Assembly (NCBI GenBank): GCA_003640385.1 | Contig: RCAB01000012.1 | Location: 372,001 to 436,000, forward strand | DNA from: Setaria digitata | Taxonomy: Eukaryota; Nematoda; Chromadorea; Rhabditida; Setariidae | Reading direction: 5' to 3' | Length of the DNA stretch: 64,000 nucleotides | Shown here: piece by piece, positions 32,715 to 43,800 of the stretch | Layout of the letters: the number at the start of each line of letters is the position of its first letter | Position numbering within the stretch: the stretch's first letter is position 1 | Notes under the pieces: generated by a model | Seen by the model: only the letters and a program-made list of their open reading frames with translations | The model's database searches: none | What the model was told of the DNA's origin: nothing | Position numbers and translations under genes: made by a program

Positions 32715-35700
32715 ATGTTCCAGTTCGTTCTTCTTTCGCTGTTCGTTGGTGCAATTTCCGGAATAGCTACTGGTAATTTATGCTTTCCCTACAAACAAAT
32801 CATAAATTGTAATTTATGCTCATACTTGTTTGATGCAGAATTAATAAAGCTGAAATGCATAGAAGATAAACTACTTCAACAACATTGAATATAATCACAA
32901 AATTAATACTGAAAAGTCAACAGTAAGTATGTTGTCATATGTTAGTTGAAGTTTGAAAAAAATTCTTCTGTGGATTTCCTTGGATAAGAATGAAATCTGG
33001 CATGAGAAAAAAATCATTTGAAACCCTTAAGCTTACTTATTGCAGAATGTCGAGACACGGGTATATCTTGTACCAAAAGTGTTTGTTCAAATTTTCCAGA
33101 ATTCGCTCGTAACAACTGTGCCAAAACATGCGGCTTTTGCAGTTCAGTTAGCAAATTTGAAAATTATGTTTATTTGTTGGAATTGGCACATGATTGTATA
33201 AAATATGAAGTACAGTATTTCTGGCAAATAAATTGCGAGGTTTTATATGCGGATATGTGAAATTGTGAAGTTTCAGGTAGCTTACAAACAAGTGATGGCA
33301 CTAATTTAGAGGGATGCTACGATAAAGATTCCGATTGTACATCTGATGTTTGTCGTAATTATCCTTATACAGCCAAGGAACGATGTCGAAAATTTTGTGG
33401 TTTGTGCCAAGACCCGTCGTCTTCATCTGGTAGCAGTCAGTTGTCATCAAAATTCTCGTCGCATCGGCAAAGTTCTTTATCGAACAGTCGAATCAATGAA
33501 TCAACAACAGTCATCAGGAGAAGTAATTAATTATTACTGAATCATGAATAAAAAATAATACAGTCTTCTGGAAATATTTAGTCAGCAATGTGATACTAAT
33601 TTTTTTCAAACTAAATGCTAAACATTTTCAGGGATCTTCATGAGCTGTGCTACAAGATATAATGATGCTGCATGAGCATCTTCCGTCTCTCTGGTTCCTT
33701 CTTCCTCTTTAACTTCAAAAAGCTTTTACAGAAAGTGAACCTAATACCGCTTTGTGCTTCGATAAAAATCTCGACTGCAAGAAGGAAATATGTCGAGATT
33801 ATCCTTTCACTGCCAAACAAAGATGTGCCAAAACATGTGGATTTTGTGACAGCGAAGGAACCACTTCGTCATCTTCATCAAATATAGTTTTCGGTACGAC
33901 ACCAACTCGTCGTGCTTCCACTCGCACCAGTAACTTCGGTGACGTTACCAGAAGTGGCTCACCTCATCATTCTGCTAAATACGGAGGTCACGGTGCTTCA
34001 ACACACTTCACGCTTGTCAAAGGTTTCATCCTATTCGCCTTCCTTATTTCGTATTAGTATCATTACAGAGAAACTCAACTCAATGCTTCTTCTGATGCTG
34101 AAATATATCGTACATCCATTAGTCACAACATACCATCTTATGGCTGCTTACTTGACCCTAGTCTGACCTTTTCTGAGTACACTAATTTCTGCTAGGTCGT
34201 TGAATTTTATAAATATAGTTTAGAACAGGCAACATCTAACAATATAATAGAAACTAATTATTTTTCTCGCTCACACTATCTGCATTCATGGTGATTCTCA
34301 CCAAAATTAACTGAAATTAACTAATTTGCTTCACTTATTATCTCATACTAAAGTGTTTGATGGCAATTAACAATGCAATCTTCATTCTATCACTATTATT
34401 TTATAATAGCATGCAGAAACTATGGGTTTGAGAAATTTAAGCCCATTTATTAAATAATGAGTGAAATGAAATGTAATCATCCGCATTTATGAAATTTTTA
34501 GAATCGGAAAACAGCCGCGCAGAGCTTCATCAAATATGTTGGGAGATAGATTGATTGTTGATACATCCTTTCATATATCAATTGCTAACCTTTATTTTCA
34601 AGATAAGGAACTAGAATGTACCGATCTGGACACTGACTGCACTCAAAAAACTTGCAAAGATTATCCGTTCACTGCCAAAGAACGCTGTGCCAAGACTTGT
34701 GGATTCTGCCGTAAAGAGCTGACTGGTGGTAGCAATGATCGCCGTACAACAAGTATAAGTAAGTATACTTCATTACTCACTAATAAACTGAAAAACAAAC
34801 CTTAGTTTTATACTAGCAAACATTAGCTTATGGTAAGTTCGTATTAGAAATAAAAACTTAGCTAGAATATAATGTCAAAATTACCTTCTGATCTCAGATA
34901 TCCTGCAACAAAACAGTACCATTACCCTATAAATTGATAGTATCATTACCCAACACCCAACAGAATGCGTGATTCCTGATAACGGAATGGATCATAGGTG
35001 TCTGCATCGGCAAAATTACACTTTGTAATTATCCATCTGTGCAAGATGAAATGTTTCAAAAGTTCAGGTCACAAACCTACTGGAGAATGTGAGGACAAAG
35101 ATCCCCACTGCTCAGGACAGTCATGCCTGGATCGTCCCTACACAGCACGCACAAAATGTGCTAAGACTTGTGGTTTCTGCGATAACGGCTCACTGATCGA
35201 TCTCGAATCCCCCTCCGCAGATATCTCAGATGATAGTAGTGTAATTACTCTCAGTGGTGATATCGGGATCGTGGATACCACTTCCAGACCGTCCACAGTA
35301 TTGTCTGGACGTCAGTCCAGTTCCAGAAGCAGTGTTGGAACTCCGACATATGTCCCACAACGTCCATCCATTGGTAGTCGAACTGATTCATCCCGCAGAC
35401 CATCATCATCGATGCAAGTAGAATCATCAACAAATAAGCCATATTTGGGAGCAAGAGTTAGATATCCAGGTAGAACAGGTAAAAGCTTCGTTTTAAAAGC
35501 TTCCTCAGGTTGAAGTAAGGGAAATATTTACAGTCATTTCAGGTCATAATTTTCAAATTCTTAATTACAAAATCCCTTATTTCTTGATAAATTTCAGTGA
35601 ACTCTCTTCTTATATTTCCACATTAGATCTTGTTTTTTAAGGTCCATGCAGTGATGAAAATAACTACTGCGAGAAGACCGATTGCCATAAGTACCCGAGA

Positions 35701-35742
35701 TTTGCTCAGAGATACTGTGAAAAAACTTGCAATTACTGTTAA
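32715..35742 (+). CDS. Secreted protein with six ShK (SXC) domains
   Basis: Seven exons: 32715-32772, 33046-33141, 33277-33522, 33732-34022, 34603-34758, 35068-35478 and 35642-35742; 452 residues. Every intron is phase 1. Exon 1 is a signal peptide (MFQFVLLSLFVGAISGIATG). Each of exons 2-7 encodes one six-cysteine ShK domain; typical blocks are Y-PFTAK, RCAKTCGFC. Domain 2 has CGLC and domain 6 ends the protein at CNYC-stop. Linkers in exons 3, 4 and 6 are rich in Ser, Thr, Arg and Pro and could be O-glycosylated. ShK/SXC domains are named after a sea-anemone potassium-channel toxin but in nematodes are common in secreted and cuticle-surface proteins and enzymes; no catalytic domain is present here. 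Role unknown: secreted or surface coat, possibly host-facing. Symmetric 1-1 exons imply growth by exon duplication. Confidence 0.9.
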
Positions 35743-36218
35743 CCAATCAATGAATATTTGGTTTATTTCTATTATTATATGTGAATACAAAAATAAAAAA
35801 TATTCGAATACCTTTCGGAATGCTAATTAGTAGTAAAATAATTGTCAATTATGTACATCGCGAAAACTGATGCAATAAAAACAACGTAATTCTATTCAAT
35901 GGCTTAGCACTGGACGACACTTCACTGCTAATCTCTCAGATGTAAGAAAAAGAAAGTCAGCTTACGAAAATGACTGGATACATTCATTTTTCAGCAAAAT
36001 AAATAGCCTAAATGCCAGAAGAAAAATGATACGAAAATTAAAGGAACGAAAATACAAGAAGAGAGGTGAGGGATCTGTGTTTTTCATTTTTCAAGGGATT
36101 CACGAAACAACTAAATTTATAATGGATATGACAGTAAATTAAATCAGGATAAATTTTAAATTTGTCCTTATAGGAAAATCAAAAAAAAAAAAATCAACAT
36201 TCAAGAAAAAAACTACAT
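35743..36218. other. Convergent 3' region, ShK and FUNDC genes
   Basis: Short AT-rich space between two genes that read toward each other. Apart from the ShK poly(A) signal and a poly-A run near 36182 nothing is seen. Confidence 0.5.
35792..35797 (+). terminator. Poly(A) signal of the ShK gene
   Basis: AATAAA about 50 bases after the ShK protein stop codon. Confidence 0.55.
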
Positions 36219-39200
36219 TCATGCGAATGTATACCCCAACAGGAATCCAGCTGTGTAACTACTCAGCAAATACATGTTGTTCCGTAGAAAATCGCTCACC
36301 TGCAAAATATAAACAATTATAGAGAGCTAAATAGAAAAGTAGAGTAAAACTAAAAATTCACAAAATTCATATTGCCCAGTAATCGAAATGGTAATTACCG
36401 CAGAACTGCAACTTAGAACATATTGAATGGGAATGACCTATCAATATCATCGAAAATTTACCAGAGAGTAAAAACTCGTCTAAATTATTCTGTTACATCG
36501 AGTAGCTCAGTCCTAATAAAATCACGAACACCACAGCAATGAGTGGTATCAAACATGTGTCAGATATAACTTTTTAAGGATAAAGCTTATCGAATAAGCA
36601 GTGTCCAATCAAATGCGTTAGGAAGGAATGGGAAATACTCACGTCGTTTTCCGAGATGGTGTTTCTATTACCTGCCATTCGTGTGATATCTTTTCGAAAT
36701 TGTTCAATGTCCCGCCGTAACTTTGACTGATTGAATTTGATGTACCCTCGAAAGTTAGAAAACTGAAATTCATTACTAATGATTAGCGAGGAAGAATTAA
36801 AAAAATTCTTTGACAATAAAAAGGATCATATTTCCTAAAAAGCTATTTTTTTTTTTTTGCATCCTTTAAATAGATCACTAAAAATTGCCAAACGAAAGCA
36901 CGCCATGTAACAGCTTGCTGCTTAAATCAGCAAAAACAGAGATCTACGAAGCTCTTGTGTTTCAGATGCGAAAGATTTTTGATGATATTTAACAAATTCA
37001 TACTAGAGGAATAAATAATCCAATAATGAAGCCATAGAACAAAGATAATCCAGTGAGAATTGTTATTCAATGCAATGTGCAATATAGAAATGACTAAAGT
37101 ACTTTATTAAAAAGTGAAAAATGTGCTATGCAGAAATGATGCGAATACAGCTATGAGACGGGTCATTTATCGTCGTAAAAAGTAAAAAGCTACAGCTATA
37201 AGCACATAAAAATTGACAAAGAATTTATCACAAGAGATATATAGGAGACTGAAATGAAAAATCAAAACCTGATGAAGTGAATTTACGGACTATGTTATGC
37301 CCATATTGAATCTTTTCATATGAAAAAGATCATGTTTTCAAAAAATAACACGCAGCTAAATGAAAATGACATATAAAATTGCTGTGAAAATCAAACAGTA
37401 AAAAGTCATAGTAAAAGACTTTTCCTTCCTACTGCATAACTACTGTTATAAATCAATTTACTTTCATATTCTTGAATAAAAGATACTTTTTTCACATAAT
37501 TCTTCTCAATCAATATCTAATTAGATCATTTCTCGTAATCAGGAAATGGAATTCAGTACCTAAAAACCTGCCTAGTCAAGTTTCAGAAGTCGCTGATGGT
37601 TGCATCACTTGACGTCTTTGCTCTTAAGGCCTCTGCGATACATAATATAAAAAAACAGGTCGGGGAAAAGCCAACGTAAAAAAATGGCGAAACGATGACT
37701 TAGTGGTGCAAGAACCAATTCTGTCTTCCGGTTTATAAGAGCATTTACAACGCATTCGGCTACATAAGTTGGATTAAGCCCTTTTACTTGATTTGGATCG
37801 TCTTTATCCATCCGTTTACCTTCTGCAGTAAGAGCACGACGTCCAAAGCCTGTATTCATGTAAGTTGTACTTACAACGAGAACCTGCGTATTAAATCGTT
37901 CTTCAGTCCGCAAACAATCGAAAAAAGCCTGCAATTCATGAATATTCCCATATATTTTTAAAGTCCTGTGCGGCAATGTATTTCAAAAAAATCACTACAA
38001 ATATTATTAGGCTGCACTGCGAAGCAGCTTTAGAGAAGTCAACCAGAAAATCAGAAGTGAATACGATGGAGTATCATGAATGCGAACAAAACCACACCTG
38101 CGCGGCGTGTTTGCTGGCGGAATAAGAACTCCGAAATGGTACAGCAATGCGACCTTGCAGGCTGCTTATATATACAACTGCTCCGTCTTCCGGAATATAA
38201 TCAAGTAAAGCCTTGGTTACAGCAACATGACCAAAGTAATTGACTTCCATTATCTTAAAAAGTTATTCGGACTGGAATCTGAGATACAAAACTGGAACAC
38301 GGAAGTGGAAGACCATGTTACTTGCCAAATATCATTCCAAAAGTCAATTTGCAAGTGAAGCAGAAGGCTAAAATTAATCATGGATGATATTAGCAGCCCC
38401 AGAAATTAGCTATCAAGAATACAGCTCGCTTCGTGTCCTGTGGTACAGATGTTCAGATGTTACGTTCAAAAAATATTCAATTCCTATAAATCCGGCTTCA
38501 GTTCTGTGCAAACATGAGAATTAAGAAGAAACGTGTAGTACAAACAAAAACCAAAGGACTTGAAACCAGAATCAGTACAAAAAAAAAAACCAATGGGCTT
38601 GAAATCAGAATCATTCCGGCCCAATAATGATACTCCGGAGATGGAGTAAAACAACGATTAAATTGGTTTCATTAATCAAGAGTTACCTCAATAATTTGAG
38701 CAAATTTGGCAAGTTTTGATTTCCTTTTCTATAAAATGTGAATTATAGAAGTGGAAAATAACCTGTCGATGTACATCCATTGGCGTATCCTTGCAACTTC
38801 CACGCATGCTTAAACCAGCATTGTTAACAAGAACATCAATTCGCTGGTTCATGGAAAGGGAAACAAGTTCCACAACACCGTTTGGGTCGCTGATATCCAG
38901 GTATTTATAAACTGGTTCATTTTCATTGACAACATTTGGCAACGACTTCAATTCTTCGCAAATCTCCCTCAGCAAATCAATGCTACGTGCTGTTAAAATC
39001 ACTTTAGCACCTCTCCGATAAAAACAAATCGCTAATTCTCGACCAAGACCCGAACTGGCTCCAGTGATTAATACAGTACGATCGCGTAGGTCAAGTTTTG
39101 AGTAGTGCTGTGGTCCAGGTATTAGAGAAGAGAAGAGACGATTGACAGCGTAAAGACCGAGTGGAAGTATAAAGTAATGAATATACGGTCTAGCTGTAGT

Positions 39201-40222
39201 AATTACATTTACCGCATACTCCCGGGTTCGGTCCATCTCACTGACGATAGCGGTACAGATTATAGCGGATATCTCTAGAAACACAATCATGGCAGCTAAA
39301 GAATCTAATTGGAATTACAGCGTGAGCTGTGGAGTAGCAATTGTCGCAATTCAAACATGCTTGTATATTTTAGGAAAGTTGAAGAAGCTGCTGAAACATA
39401 CAAAAATTGATCTAAAAATATCATTAAGAAGTTATAACATTGTGATAAGTTCTACAACAGCTGCTGCATGGCGTGCAGAATATGATTGTTTCTATACCGC
39501 AATTAAAGTTAAGCTGAAATCTCGTGGAAAGATAGGGTATTATACTTCAGTAAGCGTAAAATAGAAGATATCGACAAAGAAAGCTTAAAAACCTGAAGTA
39601 AAATCAAGGAACACCCGAGGACACCAGCTACTACTTTGCTCCCTTTTGTGAACACATATCCTGTTACCCTGAAACACTACATGAAAATGACTGCATTTTA
39701 TAAATTAGGTTAAAATGTATTTATTTCAGCTGGGAGAAACTTGAATTACGACCCAGTTAAATAAATAGTTTCAGTGTCTTCTAAGCTGTCTTCCTCTAAC
39801 TTCAGTGCTAATTTTCCATAATGCACTCAAAGAAAGAAGAGGAAAAACTAGGAAATCAAAAATAAAACAACTAATATATCAACAAAATGTTATCCGTTAT
39901 CAAGCAACATTCGAGCTGATGATTCATGATATTAAGGTAAACTCGATCATCAAGTCATCGTGGCAATTCTTAATTGCATTAATTTCACAACTTTTATCGA
40001 TAAGCTTTCGGTATTTTACCATCCAATGGCAGATCCAACACCAATCTGAACAGGGACCGGTTTATCCTGAATGCCACTAATGAAATTAATCACTTTGCTG
40101 AACGAATCAGATAAATGATCGGAATTGGAAGAACATGGTGGATGACTTGCTCGAACAATGAAACTATTCTTCCGATCGATCCCTTTCTCCGCTTTTTCCA
40201 ACAATTCATTAATGAGCGTCAT
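36219..40222 (-). CDS. FUNDC1: FUN14 domain protein, FUNDC1-type mitophagy receptor
   Basis: Four exons (minus): 40222-40020, 39668-39593, 36762-36643 and 36299-36219; phases agree and give 159 residues, against about 155 in human FUNDC1. FUNDC1 sits in the outer mitochondrial membrane and recruits LC3/LGG-type autophagy proteins. Seen: PVPVQIGVGSAIGW then VTGYVFTKGSKVVAG and CSLILLQ (first membrane hairpin), GYIKFNQSKLRRDIEQF, and the C-terminal VSDFLRNN with AGFLLGYTFA-stop, which parallels the human GGFLLG end. The human N-terminal LIR (YEVL) is absent; DSFSKV at about residue 43 could replace it (inference). A CTCTGCAG acceptor lies 24 bases before the ATG. The gene is split: intron 2 (36763-39592, 2.8 kb) contains a whole same-strand dehydrogenase gene. 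Confidence 0.87.
37605..39290 (-). CDS. Short-chain dehydrogenase, DHRS7B-like, nested in FUNDC1 intron
   Basis: Three exons (minus, all phase 0): 39290-38763, 38253-38098 and 37928-37605; 335 residues. SDR enzymes reduce or oxidise carbonyl and hydroxyl groups with NAD(P). Seen: an N-terminal hydrophobic anchor (about residues 35-50), cofactor loop TGASSGLG at about 76-83, NNAG, catalytic Ser in YISSLQG, and Y220-x3-K224 in SSYSASKHA. The order and the segments VMEVNYFG-like, PFRSSYSASKHA and AFFDCLR follow human DHRS7B, an ER/peroxisomal-membrane enzyme linked to ether-lipid synthesis. The usual SPG after the catalytic region reads STT here. A TTCTTTAG acceptor lies five bases before the ATG, so the message can be made independently by trans-splicing although the gene lies wholly inside intron 2 of the FUNDC1-like gene on the same strand. 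Confidence 0.92.
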
Positions 40223-40839
40223 AATAACGGTGGAATATATTCCTCCTGCAGAGAATAAATCAGATCATTCCAAAATCAAACAACACTCTCACCACTGATA
40301 ATCTCATCGCAATAGCAGGCAAAAAACCTCAGTGAAAACTGCAATCCTCCGCTGCACTACCGACTCCATCGCGATAAACCGGTCCAGCCCTTCCGCGAGC
40401 TCTCAATATGCGGGCTGCCGTCCCATTCTAACGGTATAAGAGCTTCACAGTACACTCAACAGTACGAGACAATTCTCATTCTGACCTCATCCTTTTTCGC
40501 CTTTTTCCAACGAGACTTGCTGTTCTCTTATCCTTCTCTCAATCTTTCACTATGTGCCTTACTATACTGTTTATACTATCAGCTCTTTCCTTATCCTATT
40601 CTGTTACGTTATTTTGCACACTGCACTTTTTCCTCTCCCTCTTTCAGTTCTATAATAGAGTGTGCATCGTATAGAGAGAGAATTTGTGGGAGAACAAGGA
40701 GAGACGTCTAGTGATGCGACACTTTCTGGGTGGTCCTTTGGGAGTTCTCGTCTCGTTTCCAAGATTTCATCGAGGTACCTCAGTCCTTATCCAGCACAAC
40801 ATTTCACTTTTCAGATTTCAGTTTGAAAGTCGATTCAAA
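40223..40839. promoter_or_regulatory. Divergent promoter region, FUNDC1 and RPAP1
   Basis: About 600 bases between two divergent start codons. The part near 40345-40440 is clearly less AT-rich than its surroundings, as would fit a shared nucleosome-free promoter. Trans-splice-type acceptors occur at both edges (RPAP1 side TTTTCAG near 40814; FUNDC1 side CTGCAG near 40247). No coding region is seen. Confidence 0.45.
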
Positions 40840-43800
40840 ATGGAGAATATGAAATTGGAGCGTCCAGATGCCAAGGACACTGAGGAAGATTTGCTTCGTA
40901 TGCAGGAAGAGGTGAGCTAATCGTGTGAACAATTCGTCTTATGTAATGCAGCATCAGTTTTTACAAATCGAATTTTCCAGAACAGTCATTTACATTTGAA
41001 TAAGCTATTACTTTTAATAGCAGTGATTAAGCAACCAACAAATTGATGAAAGACTGGAAGTAATAGTTGTTGCAGCTTCACTTTATTGTTTTTGTTCGGG
41101 TTCTGAGCAAACATGTACCGGAAAATACTTCCTTGCAATCCTATGTTCACGATTTTCCAGATGTTCAAGAATAAATGCAAGAAACAAAAAATATCGGTAA
41201 TCTCTAAGTATGGAAAAATCTCAGATAGCAATTCATTCGTTGAGAAAGGCTGCAAATTTGACAGCTTGGCTGGTCGCTTTTGTCTTGATCTTGATGCTTT
41301 AGCCGAAAAAGAAACAAATGTTATGGAACTTACTGTCCAGGTGAGTGGCTGCATAAATTCACTAAAAGAAGTGCGTAGATTTCTGTTGTCGCTTTGCATA
41401 TTCCGTTTTAATGGGGACGAAAGAATTGATCCCACTGCTCAGAACAAATAAAATTTCTGTCAGAAACTTTGAAATTAGAAAGTCCTACCTTATCCTGTTC
41501 GAACAATTTCGTATTCTTTTTTCATTTCATATGTCGGCTTACAGCATTGATTTTCCGTCGCTGATCATTTCCATTTTTTTCCATACAGAATTTTAGGAGC
41601 AGAATATAGGATTTTTGGATAATACTGATTGGCCGCATGATTGCTCAAGTTCAGTTGGGTGTGAAGATTATTCGAAAGAGGATGGATTTCCTGATGTACT
41701 GGATTTATCGGGGTGGACAATTCTTTAAACTTAGTTTTTCCTTTTTTTTTTCCTTTTTGAGGAGGAGGAAGAAATTTAAATTAGCATTAATCTTTTAGTA
41801 GGTTGAACATATTTCTTGAATGTAGATAAGTAGGTCGTGGAAAGATTTGAACTTGCTATTATCTGTTGTCTTTCAGGTACTATATTGGAACTAATAACGG
41901 TGCCAGAAATTCTCCAGTAGACGGGCGAAGTTTTTTCGCCAAAGAGTTTGACAGGATCCAAGGTAGAATTGCTGGTAAGGCATTTTTGTGAACATTGTTA
42001 GTATGTTGCAATTTTTAAGCAGTTTTTCACTGGTCTTACTAAATATTTTAATAGCATACACAGTTCAATTTTGGTTTTACTCCAGTTGTAAATTATGGTT
42101 TGGTTATAGGTTGTTGTGAGTCTGAAACTTCAATTTCCTCTGTTACAAAACCACTGACAAACAATATCGACAGAGAAATTGAACTTGAAAACTTAGAAAG
42201 AATAGGAAAAATGAGCAAGCAAGAGATTGAAAAAGCGAAGCAGGAAATCATGGAACGCTTTGGTGAATTTTTGCTAATTCTGCAAAGCTAATATTATTGA
42301 GAAACGATAGGAATAACGAATTTTGTTTAGAAATAAAAAAGTAAAAAAGCTAATAGTAACGCTTATATAGCTTCTGTTTTAAGACCCGAAGATCCTCGAT
42401 TTTCTACGAAACCGAGCAAAGAAGAAAATGGAGCAGCGAAACGCAAAGGAAGTTGAACCGAGTTCGATTTATACTATAATTATAACATTAAATTATGCTA
42501 TTAACATACTAACACAGGAATCATTTTCATTCAGCATTATTCTTTAGAAAGAGTAAATTTTAGAATATTGGGTGGAATAAATATCTAGTGGTACTCTCAA
42601 GTTGAAGAAACGGATCAAGAACTTAAATGAGGTTGCTCAATGTGGAAAATTGTCATCCTTGTTATGGCGATGTAGAATATTTTTTCTTCGTAGTAATCCA
42701 TTACAGTTATTAGTCAGACTTATTCCTATTCAGTTTAGATTTGGTTGACGCTGAATGATAATTATAACTCTTTGCTAGATCCGACTATATAATAGCGTGC
42801 TACTGTTTTTTTTCTTTTTTAGAGATTTTTAAATGCTCGATTTTTAATTTTTATTTTTTTTTATTTCTAAACTGCATTCGTCATTGTCATTATTAAATAG
42901 ATCTCTTACATTTTCTCAAATTGAACTCTCCTGTTCTAGTTATTAATCTCTACATTACTTAATTTGAGGATGATAAATACTAACAACTTGAATATGTATT
43001 ACTTGTAACATCTGGTTTTTTTACATCTACTAGGAATTTTGATATATATTATATTACAGTTGAAATGCCTCGCCAAACGAAAAAATTGGCCGGTATTGTA
43101 AATCCGATGCTCTCAGATGTCTGCGTTAGTCCGGAACAAGGAGTCGTCGATAAGATTGAACAACTGGAAATATTCGATTTGGGAGAAAATAACCGGATAT
43201 ACTACAAGAATTCAAAAACAAGTACAGTAAATGACTTATGCTTACGCCTGGCAGCGGTAATTTTTTCCATAGCCTATTTCAGAAAACATTTCTGTGTTGC
43301 CACAGTACAATTTGTCGCATGATATTGGACGAGACGATGTTTACATAGGGTCTTATATCAATTCTCTTTCTTTTTTTTTTTTTTTTTTTTTTGAGGACCA
43401 ACTGAAGTGGTGAAATCTCAAAAATCGAAAGATCTCAGTAGCAATTTAAGCAATAAATAACTAAAATTCTTAGAGTTCATCTCTGTTCCTTTCAATATAT
43501 AACTGAAAATATGTCGTATGCAGGATGTAGCACAAATGGATATGGCTGCGAAATGCATGCGTACAATATTACCTAGGCAGCAGCAAAATATAATCAGATT
43601 GTTCGATAATTTACGAACGCCACCAAAGTATTCAGAGTTTTCGAAAATTCTAGCATCTCTGTAAATAATGGAATAATTGGCTCATAGAGTTAATCAGATT
43701 GATCAGTTGTAGTGAATAGTCGTACGTGAAAAAGAACTAATGCTTGCTAGTCTTTTCAGATAAAATTATTTGGATAGATTATTTGAATATTTGGGTAGGA

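Noticed and set aside
39289..39564. Plus-strand 91-residue open frame as a gene
   Set aside because: It lies inside the FUNDC1 intron opposite the dehydrogenase promoter, has no family match and no splice support. Kept only as a curiosity in the findings.
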